From: Robiginitomaculum sp.
GTDB lineage: Bacteria > Pseudomonadota > Alphaproteobacteria > Caulobacterales > Maricaulaceae
Reading direction: 5' to 3'
Length of the DNA stretch: 47,186 bases
Assembly (NCBI GenBank): GCA_021776555.1
Contig: JAJFFR010000084.1
Location: forward strand, 1 to 47,186
Position 1 is the first letter of the stretch; the number at the start of each line of letters is the position of its first letter. Position numbers and translations under genes: made by a program. Below the pieces are notes generated by a model that saw only the letters and a program-made list of their open reading frames with translations, was not told the origin of the DNA and made no database searches. Positions 1-8,037 of this stretch are shown here, piece after piece.

Positions 1-85
1 CTGGGTGTTTCAGTTCTTCGGTAATTTGCGTATCCAGATTTGTGTGCCGGTCATCGAGTTTGCGAATCCGTGCTTGCATGGTCAT
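1..85 (-). CDS. DUF465 (YdcH-like) small protein, C-terminus cut by window edge
   Basis: The reverse strand reads from an ATG at 85 into an open frame of 28 codons that leaves the window. The visible residues (MTMQARIRKLDDRHTN...) show the short helical pattern of DUF465/YdcH proteins, with an arginine/lysine-rich start and a histidine before 'LD'. A GGGAG ribosome-binding site lies just upstream, near 93-97. A second ATG at 79 is also possible. The gene diverges from ubiX, and another DUF465 gene follows ubiX at 765. The function of the family is not established. The call rests on 28 residues. Confidence 0.55.
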   Translation of the reverse strand, partial: MTMQARIRKLDDRHTNLDTQITEELKHP

Positions 86-173
86 GAGCATCTCCCAAGT
101 GATGTAAGACTGTCAGGATGACAGAAATTGGTGTACTCGTCACATCCTATTTTGTCGCAGAGGTTAGCGATCC

Positions 174-746
174 ATGAATGACCAACAAAACCTACCGATC
201 ATTATCGGTGTTTCCGGCGCATCGGGCAGTGTCTTTGCGGTGCGTTTGCTGCAGATATTGCGGGAGCTGGAGGTGCCAACCCATCTGGTGATGAGCAAAG
301 CAGCTGAGCTGGCTCTGTCGCTGGAAACTGATTTTAGCGCGGCACAGGTCAAAGCGCTGGCTGACACGGTGTACAAGGTGGCAGATGTTGGTGCGGCAAT
401 TGCGTCTGGTTCGTTTCGAACCCAAGGCATGGTGATTGCGCCTTGTTCGGTACGCACATGGTCGGAGATCGCCACCGGAGTTACTTCGTCGCTACTGACC
501 CGTGCGGCCGATGTAGTTTTGAAGGAACAACGTAAACTGGTGTTGATGGTCCGCGAAACCCCGTTGCACTTGGGACATTTGCGCTCTTTGACTCAATTGT
601 CGGAAATGGGGGCGGTGATTGCGCCTCCGGTACCGGCTTTTTACCTCAAACCACAAACTATTGATGAAATGGTGGATCAAACGCTGGATCGTGTGTTAGA
701 CCAGTTCAACTTGGCCCGGCCGGATGTAAAACGCTGGGATCCCTGA
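174..746 (+). CDS. ubiX: UbiX flavin prenyltransferase
   Basis: This 190-residue protein joins dimethylallyl phosphate to reduced FMN, making the prenylated flavin used by the decarboxylase UbiD in ubiquinone synthesis. The flavin-binding GASGS motif is at residues 15-19. The CSVRTWSEIATG segment (91-102) corresponds to the family's substrate/phosphate loop, and RETPLH (127-132) is the conserved signature. Length is typical of the family. A DUF465 gene follows after 18 bases. COQ9 at 6.9 kb is a second ubiquinone-related gene in the window, but ubiD is not here. Confidence 0.93.
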   Translation: MNDQQNLPIIIGVSGASGSVFAVRLLQILRELEVPTHLVMSKAAELALSLETDFSAAQVKALADTVYKVADVGAAIASGSFRTQGMVIAPCSVRTWSEIATGVTSSLLTRAADVVLKEQRKLVLMVRETPLHLGHLRSLTQLSEMGAVIAPPVPAFYLKPQTIDEMVDQTLDRVLDQFNLARPDVKRWDP

Positions 747-764
747 TTTAACAGTTGGAGAACA

Positions 765-980
765 TTGCCCGTGCTGTTTTTGGACGACCCAGATGCAATC
801 CGGCAAAAACTTGCTGTTATGCAGGAAGAACATCGCGATCTTGATGGTGCGATTCGTGCCTTGATCGAAACTGGTGCCACCGATCAGTTAAATGTAGCGC
901 GCTTGAAAAAGCGCAAACTGGCCCTAAAAGACCAGATTGCTCGTTTAGAAGATCAGATTATCCCGGATATTATTGCGTAA
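765..980 (+). CDS. DUF465 (YdcH-like) protein
   Basis: This 71-residue protein is helical and charged, with the DUF465 pattern 'EEHRDLD...' followed by 'LKKRKLALKDQIARLED'. Function is unknown in the family. The frame opens with TTG at 765, four bases after a GGAG at 757-760. A GTG at 771, ten bases after the same site, is an equally possible start. It probably shares a transcript with ubiX. It converges on the SDR gene with a five-base gap, which leaves no room for a conventional terminator between them. Confidence 0.75.
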   Translation: MPVLFLDDPDAIRQKLAVMQEEHRDLDGAIRALIETGATDQLNVARLKKRKLALKDQIARLEDQIIPDIIA

Positions 981-985
981 AATTG

Positions 986-1768
986 CTATCTTGGCGGCAT
1001 GCGTGCCGCAGCATCCAGCCGGATATGCTCGCCATTGATGTAATCATTACCCACCAGCGACAATACAAAATTGCCATATTCTTCAGCGCGACCAAACCGG
1101 GCCGGGAACACCGTATGGGCTTCTAAAGCAGTGCGGACATGTGGCGGCAGAGTATCGTAAATTGGCGTTTCAAAAAAGCCGGGCAAGATGGTCAGTACCC
1201 GAATACCTTCGCGCGATAAATCGCGCGCTGCGGGCAGGGTCATCGCAACAATGCCGCCCTTGGAGGCACTATAGGCCAATTGACCGATCTGGCCGTCTAC
1301 GGCTGCCACACTGGCCGTATTGATCACCACACCACGGCTCTCGCCGTCTATCGGCTCCAAGGTCATCATGCCTGCGGCTGATTTGCTCATGCACATGAAG
1401 GTACCCACTAGATTGATATTGATCACGCGCTGGAAGCCTTCGACGCTGTGACTGACAATCTCGCCGGTATCGCGCTTGCGTCCGGCGGTTTTTTCGGCCC
1501 AGCCCACACCGGCGCAGGAAACCATGATCCGTTCTTGCCCATGGGCAGCGCGCGCTGTTGCAAACCCGGCATCCAAAGAGGCTTCGTCAGCTACATTGAC
1601 TTGCGCAAATGCGCCGCCAATTTCTGTAGCGATGACGTTGCCGCGTTCTTCGTTCAGGTCAAACAAGGTCACTTTTGCGCCCTGTGCCGCCAAAATTCGG
1701 GCAGTGGCTTCGCCCAAGCCCGATGCGCCGCCCGTTACAATTGCCGCCATTTCGTTTTCGATTTGCAT
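986..1768 (-). CDS. SDR oxidoreductase, 3-hydroxyacyl-CoA dehydrogenase type (HSD10-like)
   Basis: A 260-residue short-chain dehydrogenase. The cofactor motif TGGASGLG is at residues 12-19, the catalytic Ser153, Tyr166 and Lys170 are present (YSASK), and the C-terminus reads IRLDAAARMPPR. The insertion between the NAD site and the serine, and that ending, resemble type-II 3-hydroxyacyl-CoA dehydrogenases, which oxidise 3-hydroxyacyl-CoA with NAD in fatty-acid or branched-chain amino-acid breakdown. The ATG at 1768 is chosen because an AGGAAAAGG site lies just upstream. The open frame extends 37 codons further but looks non-coding there. Substrate is inferred from family resemblance. Confidence 0.85.
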   Translation of the reverse strand: MQIENEMAAIVTGGASGLGEATARILAAQGAKVTLFDLNEERGNVIATEIGGAFAQVNVADEASLDAGFATARAAHGQERIMVSCAGVGWAEKTAGRKRDTGEIVSHSVEGFQRVININLVGTFMCMSKSAAGMMTLEPIDGESRGVVINTASVAAVDGQIGQLAYSASKGGIVAMTLPAARDLSREGIRVLTILPGFFETPIYDTLPPHVRTALEAHTVFPARFGRAEEYGNFVLSLVGNDYINGEHIRLDAAARMPPR

Positions 1769-1854
1769 GGTTTGCCCTTTTCCTGCCCTAAAGTTCTGGT
1801 TTATTCTGTTGTGAAATCCAAATGTGTCGGATGTGATTGAAAGGCCTAAACCAG

Positions 1855-2238
1855 ATGAGTGAAAACGCCAAGACAACAATTGTCGCAGTTACCCTCCCCG
1901 TAGTGGTCGACACTGGTCGGCGTAAGTCACCCCGTAATTTCTGGCCCAAATTTTGGTCTACTGCCGGGCAGGTACCGTTTTCCGAAGAACTGGCCGCCGC
2001 GTGGTATTGCGCGTCAGACAACAAAACGCCGGGTCGGGTCAAGGGTGTGCTGTTCGCAGCTTTGGCTTATTTTGTACTGCCGACAGATATCTTACCGGAT
2101 TTTATTATCGGGATCGGTTTTACCGATGATGCCACGGTGCTGGCTACTGCCATGGGCATTGTTGCGGCCCATATCAAACCTCGGCATATGCTGGCGGCGC
2201 GGACCTTGTTGCGATTGCCAGAACCGGATACCGAATAG
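1855..2238 (+). CDS. DUF1232 (YkvA-like) membrane-associated protein
   Basis: A 127-residue protein. The middle (…VLFAALAYFVLPTDILPDFI…) carries the DUF1232 signature, a hydrophobic helix followed by a 'P-D-ILPD' turn. The N-terminal 45 residues are polar and basic. Function of the family is unknown, and members are thought to sit at the membrane. The ATG at 1855 is preferred over an in-frame TTG at 1837 because an AAAGG lies about ten bases before it. The gene diverges from the SDR gene across 86 bases and is followed by the peptidase gene 30 bases later. Confidence 0.8.
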   Translation: MSENAKTTIVAVTLPVVVDTGRRKSPRNFWPKFWSTAGQVPFSEELAAAWYCASDNKTPGRVKGVLFAALAYFVLPTDILPDFIIGIGFTDDATVLATAMGIVAAHIKPRHMLAARTLLRLPEPDTE

Positions 2239-2268
2239 GCTTGTGACCCTATTGCAGGATTGAAAACC

Positions 2269-3141
2269 ATGAAACCAGTGATTGCTCTGGCATTGCACGG
2301 CGGGGCCGGCCCTATACGCGAGCCTGATACCTCAATCGTTGAAACCCATCTGGCTGGATTGCTGGATGAGGGGCAAGCGGCGTTACGCGGTGGTTCCAGC
2401 GCGCTTGATGTGGTGGAACAATTGATCGCTAAAATGGAAGCTGAAGGTCTTTACATTGCCGGACGTGGTTCATCGCCCAATCGCAATGGCGAGTTTGAGT
2501 TGGATGCATCGATCATGGACGGCGCTCGGCGCTTGGCCGGTTCGGTTTGTGCCTTGCAAGGCTTTGTATCGCCGATTGCTGTGGCGCGTGAGGTGATGGA
2601 ACAAACCCCGCATGTGATGCTGGCTGGTTCGGGTGCAATGAGCTTCGCAAAAGCGCAAGGCATGCAGATCATCACAGACCTAGCTCAACATTTTAGACCG
2701 ATTTCACCAACGGGTGCGGGGACCGATGAATTATCACACGGTACCGTCGGATGCGTGGCATTGGATGGGCACGGCCATTTGGCGGCAGGAACTTCCACCG
2801 GTGGGGTGCTCAACAAAATGCCAGGTCGGGTCGGTGATTCTCCGCTGATCGGTGCAGGAACCTGGGCCGATAAAAGGGTTGCGGTATCGTGTACTGGACA
2901 GGGTGAGTATTTTATCCGGGCGGCGGTAGCCACCGACATTTCGGCCCGCATGGCCTATGGCGGCTCCAGCGTTGATGCGGCTGCGGCCGGGGCATTGGCC
3001 GATATGCAACGCCAAGGCGGTGATGGCGGCTTGATCGCCATTGATGCACAGGGCCGGGTCACCATGCCGTTTATTTCGCACGGCATGCGTCGGGCTGCCC
3101 TGCACGGTGATGGCCGCAAAGAAGTAGGTGTGTTTCGATGA
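2269..3141 (+). CDS. Isoaspartyl peptidase/L-asparaginase (Ntn-hydrolase, threonine type)
   Basis: A 290-residue plant-type asparaginase. These enzymes self-cleave and hydrolyse isoaspartyl dipeptides or asparagine. The nucleophile is Thr159 in HGTVGCVAL, which becomes the new N-terminus of the beta chain. GTSTGG (around 174-179) follows as in the family, and the alpha chain contains 'LHGGAG' (residues 9-14). The ATG at 2269 follows AGGA at 2256-2259. There is no signal peptide, so it should be cytoplasmic. Its stop overlaps the start of the next gene by four bases (ATGA), so the two are translationally coupled. Confidence 0.9.
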   Translation: MKPVIALALHGGAGPIREPDTSIVETHLAGLLDEGQAALRGGSSALDVVEQLIAKMEAEGLYIAGRGSSPNRNGEFELDASIMDGARRLAGSVCALQGFVSPIAVAREVMEQTPHVMLAGSGAMSFAKAQGMQIITDLAQHFRPISPTGAGTDELSHGTVGCVALDGHGHLAAGTSTGGVLNKMPGRVGDSPLIGAGTWADKRVAVSCTGQGEYFIRAAVATDISARMAYGGSSVDAAAAGALADMQRQGGDGGLIAIDAQGRVTMPFISHGMRRAALHGDGRKEVGVFR

Positions 3142-3686
3142 AACCTGCTGCTGGCCGACGCGGGTATTTTGCCATCGGCGCGGAGCGGATTTCCAAACCG
3201 ATGAATTTGGGTGCGATTTTACGAACAGCACATGCGTTTGGGGCCAGTTTTGCCTTTACCATCAAGGCGCACCATAATGTGCTGGATATGGAAATGGCTG
3301 ATACATCGCGGGCTAGTGGTCATGTACCATTGTATCATTATGGCAGTGCCGCCGAGTTGCGCCTGCCTGAACAATGCACCTTGGTCGGTATCGAGTTGAC
3401 CGAAGAGGCAATAGATTTGCCGAGTTTTCGACACCCTCGCAATGCCGCCTATTTGCTGGGGCCGGAAGATGGCTCCATCTCGCCGAAATTGCAGGAGAAA
3501 TGCGAATTTGTGGTTCGTATTCCAACCCGGTTTTGTATCAATCTTGGCTTGGCGGCGGCGTTGGTGATGTATGACCGAAGCATATGTTTGGATGGTTGGA
3601 CCGAGCGCCCCATTATGCCGGGCGGTCCCGAATTGGGTCCGGCCAAATCATGGCCGGCTTATTTCCAACCTGATCCATCGCGCTGA
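3138..3686 (+). CDS. SpoU/TrmH-family RNA methyltransferase
   Basis: A 182-residue SPOUT-fold methyltransferase expected to 2'-O-methylate RNA using S-adenosylmethionine. The three SpoU motifs are visible: NLGAILRTA near residue 23-31 with the conserved Arg, [12 protein letters not shown] near 109-120, and [19 protein letters not shown] near 133-151. The last differs from the usual IPM…SLN form, which suggests a separate subfamily. The protein is only the catalytic domain, with no RNA-binding extension. It overlaps the peptidase gene by four bases. The RNA target cannot be read from sequence. Confidence 0.85.
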   Translation: MKPAAGRRGYFAIGAERISKPMNLGAILRTAHAFGASFAFTIKAHHNVLDMEMADTSRASGHVPLYHYGSAAELRLPEQCTLVGIELTEEAIDLPSFRHPRNAAYLLGPEDGSISPKLQEKCEFVVRIPTRFCINLGLAAALVMYDRSICLDGWTERPIMPGGPELGPAKSWPAYFQPDPSR

Positions 3687-3764
3687 ACATTGCCCCGGTT
3701 AAAGCTCCGTTAACAGCGATTTGGTTGACTGCGGTTCAACCTGCCTCCTTCGAAAGCAAATTCC

Positions 3765-4265
3765 ATGCGCTTGATCCTGTTTGCCCTCGTTTTTAGCTTG
3801 TTATCAGTAGCTGCTTTTGCCGATGGTACGCCCAAATTGCATACGTCCTACAAGGACTGGGCCGTACTGACCCGGGACGTGGACGGGGATTTGTTGTGTT
3901 ATGTGCGTAGCTTCGCCATCGACAAGACCCCGCAAAACGTCAATCATGGTGATGTGGTGTTTTTTGTCGGGACATGGCGTTCTGGTCTGGCGATGGAACA
4001 ACCTAGCTTGATGACCGGATATCCGATCCGGGCCAAATCTCCTCCCAAAGCCAAAGTGGGCAATAGTTCGATCACCATGTTCAGTGCCGGGCAGGAAGCT
4101 TTTGTCGAAACCGAAAAAAATGAAAAACGACTGGTGCGTGCCATGCGCAAAGGCTCTCGTTTGCGGGTCGAGGCCATGTCGGAGCGTGGTACGGCTACTG
4201 CCTATGAATTTTCATTGTCCGGGGTTTCTGCTGCTTTGAAAAAAGCCAATAGTCTTTGTAGTTAA
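3765..4265 (+). CDS. IalB (invasion-associated locus B) family periplasmic protein
   Basis: A 166-residue protein with a clear Sec signal peptide (MRLILFALVFSLLSVAAFADG). It is followed by the 'YKDWAVL' element and a beta-rich domain ending in 'FSLSGVSAALKKANSLC', as in IalB proteins. Only two cysteines remain in the mature part, near residues 46 and 165, and could form a disulfide. The Bartonella namesake aids entry into red cells, but family members are common in free-living alphaproteobacteria, where their role is unknown. The gene stands alone, followed by a palindromic repeat. Confidence 0.75.
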   Translation: MRLILFALVFSLLSVAAFADGTPKLHTSYKDWAVLTRDVDGDLLCYVRSFAIDKTPQNVNHGDVVFFVGTWRSGLAMEQPSLMTGYPIRAKSPPKAKVGNSSITMFSAGQEAFVETEKNEKRLVRAMRKGSRLRVEAMSERGTATAYEFSLSGVSAALKKANSLCS

Positions 4266-4290
4266 AGCGCAGGTCTTGATCACTCTCGAT

Positions 4291-4330
4291 TGTCATTGCA
4301 CGGCTTGTCCGGGCAATCCGTGTGATGACA
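4291..4330 (+). repeat. Near-perfect 40-base palindrome, dispersed repeat family
   Basis: The 40 bases form an imperfect inverted repeat with TGTCAT at one end and ATGACA at the other, and CACGG/CCGTG arms inside. It lies between the convergent IalB and GGDEF genes. Its outer arm read on the minus strand (GTCATCACACGG) is identical to the start of the repeat at 47034, and the ACACGG part also occurs in the copy near 18.9 kb. It could act as a bidirectional terminator, but its sharing with other sites suggests a REP-like dispersed element. Confidence 0.6.
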
Positions 4331-4371
4331 GTTAAAATCGCAAGGCGTCCTAGCCCGAATAATCGGCCAAT

Positions 4372-5097
4372 TCAGGCGGCACAGCCCTTGGCTATTTTTT
4401 GGGCATACATAGCCTTATCGGCTAAATCTAGCAGTTCTTCCGCACCGCATTCCGGTTGGAAAGGCTGCACCCCAGCGCTGGCCCCGATGCAAATTTCTTG
4501 GCCGCCGATATCAATATGTTGTTCGCGGATCAGCTCCACCAAAGCATTGGCTTTGGCCGAAGCACCGGTATCATCGGCGGCAGCCAATAAAATACCAAAT
4601 TCATCGCCGCCCAAACGGCCAACCAGATCAGATTCGCGAATATGTTCATTCAACACTGTGGCGACATGGATCAAAACCGCGTCTCCGGCTGCGTGACCAT
4701 ATTCGTCATTGACCCCTTTGAACCCGTCCAAATCAACATAAACTAGTGCGCCGCCGAGGTCGTGGCGCTGAGCAAAAGCCATGGCGCGGGACAATTCGCG
4801 GGTAAAGGCTCGGCGGTTGAACACCGGTAATAATGGATCGGTATCGGCAATGCTTTCCAAGTTTTTGATTTGGTCGCGCAAACCCCCGGCTTCGGAGTTT
4901 AGTTTTTCAACTTCGGTGATCAGTCGCAAAACCGCTTCGCGCACGTCTGGGGTCAGGTCTGCAGCTTCCAGTCCGGCCAATCGGGATAGAGACAAGCCCG
5001 TAGGCTTCGCTGTTTTTGTCGAGGCTTGCGTACGCATACGCACCGGCGCTATATCCGGTGTTGAAACGGGCTTTTGTGGCTTTTCAGTTTCCTTCAT
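4372..5097 (-). CDS. GGDEF-domain diguanylate cyclase
   Basis: A 241-residue cytoplasmic protein. The first 50 residues are polar and disordered, residues 50-85 form a predicted coiled coil, and a GGDEF domain follows from about 86. The active-site GGDEF is intact at 163-167, and an RxxD inhibitory site is at 154-157 with the canonical five-residue spacing. It should therefore make cyclic di-GMP from two GTP and be subject to product inhibition. There is no sensory or membrane domain, so any input would come through the N-terminal region. It is monocistronic and diverges from purE. Confidence 0.9.
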   Translation of the reverse strand: MKETEKPQKPVSTPDIAPVRMRTQASTKTAKPTGLSLSRLAGLEAADLTPDVREAVLRLITEVEKLNSEAGGLRDQIKNLESIADTDPLLPVFNRRAFTRELSRAMAFAQRHDLGGALVYVDLDGFKGVNDEYGHAAGDAVLIHVATVLNEHIRESDLVGRLGGDEFGILLAAADDTGASAKANALVELIREQHIDIGGQEICIGASAGVQPFQPECGAEELLDLADKAMYAQKIAKGCAA

Positions 5098-5211
5098 GAT
5101 CGGTCTTCTACTCTTACAGCCCCGTGGTAACCTTGCGACAAAACGCGGTGGGCAGGTTTGTCCGCCACCATTTGTAGGCTTTCAGGTTAAGAAACAGTCA
5201 ACCATATTTCG

Positions 5212-5239
5212 TTGACAGGGACAATGCGTAGCTTACCCT
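5212..5239 (+). promoter_or_regulatory. Candidate sigma-70-type promoter for purEK
   Basis: A perfect TTGACA (5212-5217) is followed after 16 bases by TACCCT (5234-5239). It sits 35 bases before the purE start codon. The -10 match is weak, so this is a candidate only. Confidence 0.4.
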
Positions 5240-5273
5240 GCGCCGCTTCGCGCCAGAGCAGGAAAATCAGGGC

Positions 5274-5783
5274 ATGCCTGAGAACCAAGCAAAAACCGCC
5301 AAAGTTGCCCCCAAAGTTGCCCTTGTAATGGGGTCGCGTTCAGACTGGCCGACCATGCACGCTAGCGCCGAACATCTGGACCAATTGGGCGTTGATTACG
5401 AGGCCAAAGTCATTTCGGCTCACCGCACCCCGGATCGCCTGTTTGATTTTGCCAAATCGGCACGTGAAGATGGATTTTCAGTGATCATTGCTGGTGCTGG
5501 CGGCGCGGCGCACTTGCCAGGAATGATTGCCAGTATGACAACTTTGCCGGTGTTTGGGGTGCCGGTTGAAAGCAAAGCGCTGTCCGGGATGGATAGTTTG
5601 CTCTCCATCGCCCAAATGCCCGGCGGCATTCCGGTTGGTACATTAGCCATTGGAACGCCGGGTGCAATCAATGCGGCCCTTTTGGCGGCAGCCGTTTTGG
5701 CGCTGTCTGATCCGGCATTGGCAATTCGATTGGACCAATGGCGGGCCAAACAAAGCGCTTCAGTACCACAAACCCCGGAGTAA
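5274..5783 (+). CDS. purE: PurE, N5-carboxyaminoimidazole ribonucleotide mutase
   Basis: A 169-residue class I PurE that moves the carboxyl group of N5-CAIR to carbon 4, making CAIR in purine synthesis. Visible family elements are GSRSDWPTM near residues 20-28, SAHRTPDR near 48-55 with the catalytic histidine, the GGAAHLPGM loop near 75-83, and '[14 protein letters not shown]'. A short polar N-terminal extension of about 14 residues precedes the core. It is followed 26 bases later by purK, its usual partner, and a promoter-like site lies 35 bases upstream. Confidence 0.95.
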   Translation: MPENQAKTAKVAPKVALVMGSRSDWPTMHASAEHLDQLGVDYEAKVISAHRTPDRLFDFAKSAREDGFSVIIAGAGGAAHLPGMIASMTTLPVFGVPVESKALSGMDSLLSIAQMPGGIPVGTLAIGTPGAINAALLAAAVLALSDPALAIRLDQWRAKQSASVPQTPE

Positions 5784-5809
5784 ATTTCTCGCAACCCTCA
5801 GGTAAACCG

Positions 5810-6865
5810 ATGAAACGTGTAGGCATATTTGGCGGCGGACAATTAGCCATGATGCTGGCCGAAGCGGCCCCTGCACTGGAGCTTGTGGTCAGCATTTTGG
5901 CGCCGGATGCGGATGATTGCCCAGCCACAAAAACCGGCGCGCATTTGGTCAAGGCTGATTACGAAGACGAGGCAGCGGCGCTGGCATTTGCCAAAGACTG
6001 CGATGTGCTGACCTTTGAATTTGAAAATGTGCCGGTACGGACATTGTTCCGGCTACAGCGTGCAGGACATTTCATTGCGCCCGGTCCCGGCGTGTTGGAG
6101 TTGATACAAGACCGATTAACTGAAAAACAATTTTTGAAAGATTGTGGGATTGATCTGGCCAAGTTTGCTCGTATCGACAAGGCTGAAGACTTAGTGGCGG
6201 GGTTGCAAGTTACTGGCATGCCTGCCGTGCTGAAAACCCGACATTTTGGCTATGATGGCAAAGGGCAAAGCTGGGTACGAGAACCGGATCAGGCCGGACC
6301 CGCTTTTGATCTGATCCATCATCATCCAGCGGTTTTGGAAGCGGCCATTCCATTTGTACGAGAATGCTCGGTGATTTGCGCCCGAAATAGACGCGGTGAT
6401 TTCGTCCACTTTCCGGTGACCCAAAACCAACACAAAGACGGGGTGTTGCGCACCTCACACCAGCCAGCCGAGTGCAGCGCACAGGCCGCTGCGCATGCCG
6501 TTTCCATTGCCCGCAAAATTGCTGAGAAATTGGAATGTGTTGGCGTATTGGCTGTCGAGTTTTTTGAAACGGATAACGGGCAATTATTGGTCAATGAAAT
6601 TGCGCCTCGGGTTCATAATTCAGGCCATTGGACTCGGCCCGGGGCCAGCCCGGATCAGTTCGAGCTGCATTTGCGGGCGATTACCGGGATGGAGCTACCC
6701 ATGCCCGACTGCGCCGTGGCGTCCGAAATGATCAATCTGATCGGTGAGGAGCTAAGCCAAACTGCAACCTTGCAATCCGATGGTTGGACGGTGACCGATT
6801 ATGGCAAAGGCGTTGTTCGTCCGGGCCGAAAAATGGCCCATGCGGTAAAAATTGACCGTAAATAA
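5810..6865 (+). CDS. purK: PurK, N5-carboxyaminoimidazole ribonucleotide synthase
   Basis: A 351-residue ATP-grasp enzyme that carboxylates aminoimidazole ribonucleotide with bicarbonate and ATP to give N5-CAIR, the substrate of PurE. It begins with the family motif GIFGGGQLAMML. 'KTRHFGYDGKGQ' near residues 143-154 is the nucleotide-binding loop, and 'VNEIAPRVHNSGHWT' near 264-278 is the signature. The ATG at 5810 is chosen over an upstream in-frame GTG/ATG because the conserved N-terminus begins there and AGG precedes it. It ends 19 bases from the convergent COQ9 gene. Confidence 0.95.
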   Translation: MKRVGIFGGGQLAMMLAEAAPALELVVSILAPDADDCPATKTGAHLVKADYEDEAAALAFAKDCDVLTFEFENVPVRTLFRLQRAGHFIAPGPGVLELIQDRLTEKQFLKDCGIDLAKFARIDKAEDLVAGLQVTGMPAVLKTRHFGYDGKGQSWVREPDQAGPAFDLIHHHPAVLEAAIPFVRECSVICARNRRGDFVHFPVTQNQHKDGVLRTSHQPAECSAQAAAHAVSIARKIAEKLECVGVLAVEFFETDNGQLLVNEIAPRVHNSGHWTRPGASPDQFELHLRAITGMELPMPDCAVASEMINLIGEELSQTATLQSDGWTVTDYGKGVVRPGRKMAHAVKIDRK

Positions 6866-6884
6866 GGATTACATACGTCCCCAT

Positions 6885-7562
6885 TTACATGCGGCGAGGT
6901 CTGGCCCGTCCGCGTCCATATCTGGCTCGTCCCATCCATTTGGCCGGATCGGGCCAAGATTTTGATTGCTTGCGTAACTTGGCCTTGAAGCCTTCAAACT
7001 GCATAACATTGCCAATGCGGCGATCCAGAAAGGCCCAAGCCTTGTCTTCATCGCCGTGCAACCAAACTGAAAGGGTCGAGGTCAAAACGCCGGACAGGAT
7101 GATCCGCTTGGTATAGTAATTATAATCGGTCGAAGGGTCGTTCATGGCGCGCCACATGGCATCAGCCGAGGTCCAAGCCAGTTTGACCGCGCTGGCCCCT
7201 GATCCGGGCAAAGCAAGGCGAGCCATGGCTCGCCGGGCCGCTTCGCGGTTTTCTGATCCAATGGCTTCAATTCGGGTCTGAACCAAAAAAGTGGCTTTTT
7301 CGCGGATACGCATCGCATCGGTGTCGGCTTGTTCCCAAGCATCTAGCATGGCTTGGTCATTGATCCGCGCCCAATACCGAATGAGGTCGGTAATTCCACC
7401 GGGCAAAGCCAGTTCAACCTCGCCGGGATGCATTTCAAGTGCCTTGGTCGCTTTTTGTAAAACCGGCTCGGTCCAGCCATCAAAAGCGGCATCTGCCAAC
7501 ACCAAGGGTAGCAGTTTTTCGCGAATAGCGTCGAGATGAGGTTGGGAACTGGTTTCACGCAT
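6885..7562 (-). CDS. COQ9-family ubiquinone biosynthesis protein
   Basis: A 225-residue protein with the COQ9 pattern: a TetR-like N-terminal fold lacking a DNA-binding role, then the conserved 'AWTSADAMWRAMNDPSTDYNYYTKR..LSGV..ST' region, and an amphipathic segment ending in a basic tail. In eukaryotes COQ9 binds lipid and presents ubiquinone intermediates to COQ7. A similar role is inferred here. The start is uncertain: ATG at 7562 follows CAGGGC, while in-frame ATGs at 7607 and 7634 would add 15 or 24 residues. It diverges from rpsU. Confidence 0.88.
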   Translation of the reverse strand: MRETSSQPHLDAIREKLLPLVLADAAFDGWTEPVLQKATKALEMHPGEVELALPGGITDLIRYWARINDQAMLDAWEQADTDAMRIREKATFLVQTRIEAIGSENREAARRAMARLALPGSGASAVKLAWTSADAMWRAMNDPSTDYNYYTKRIILSGVLTSTLSVWLHGDEDKAWAFLDRRIGNVMQFEGFKAKLRKQSKSWPDPAKWMGRARYGRGRARPRRM

Positions 7563-7718
7563 CTGGTTTGCCCTGTGGCTTAAAATAATTTCTTGGCCTT
7601 TTATCATGTTTTTTGGGTTTGTCGCGCTAGACATGGGTGCGGCCTTTTGGTATTCCCCCCGCTCTATTGGGCCGGGTTAGCCAAAATTGGCATTTTAAGT
7701 TCCCGGAAAAGCGAGATT

Positions 7719-7723
7719 GGAGG
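7719..7723 (+). promoter_or_regulatory. Strong Shine-Dalgarno site that selects an ATC start for rpsU
   Basis: GGAGG at 7719-7723 lies eight bases before the ATC codon at 7732, where the bS21 family normally begins with ATG. An in-frame TTG at 7717 overlaps this site, so GGAGG could not serve that start. Confidence 0.6.
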
Positions 7724-7731
7724 ACGGAGCT

Positions 7732-7968
7732 ATCGTTCAGATCTATGTGCGAGATAATAATGTCGATCAGGCATTAAAAGCACTGAAAAAGAAAATGCAG
7801 CGCGAAGGTACATTTCGCGAAATGAAGCGCCGCAATTATTACGAAAAGCCATCAGAGAAACGGGTTCGGCAAAAAGCTGAAGCCCTGCGCCGTGCGCGTA
7901 AACTGGCCCGCAAGCATGCGGTGCGTGAAGGACTGTTGCCGGGTAAACCAACACCGACCCGCACCTGA
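7732..7968 (+). CDS. rpsU: 30S ribosomal protein bS21, apparent ATC start
   Basis: The protein reads [21 protein letters not shown]... and is unmistakably bS21, the small basic protein near the anti-Shine-Dalgarno end of 16S rRNA. The family almost always begins MVQI. Here the codon in the methionine position is ATC (7732-7734), preceded at ideal spacing by a strong GGAGG. The only standard in-frame alternative is TTG at 7717, which would add MEDGAI and overlap the Shine-Dalgarno site. The basic C-terminus ([15 protein letters not shown]) is normal. A terminator follows at 7994. Confidence 0.9.
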   Translation: MVQIYVRDNNVDQALKALKKKMQREGTFREMKRRNYYEKPSEKRVRQKAEALRRARKLARKHAVREGLLPGKPTPTRT

Positions 7969-7993
7969 GCCACGCCCAAATCTGATTTGCAAC

Positions 7994-8025
7994 AAACCGC
8001 TAATTGGTCGTCAGTTGGCGGTTTT
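7994..8025 (+). terminator. Rho-independent terminator after rpsU
   Basis: AAACCGC (7994-8000) pairs with GCGGTTT (8018-8024) and runs into five T residues. It lies 25 bases after the rpsU stop, between convergent genes. Confidence 0.6.
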
Positions 8026-8037
8026 TGTGTGCCTATT

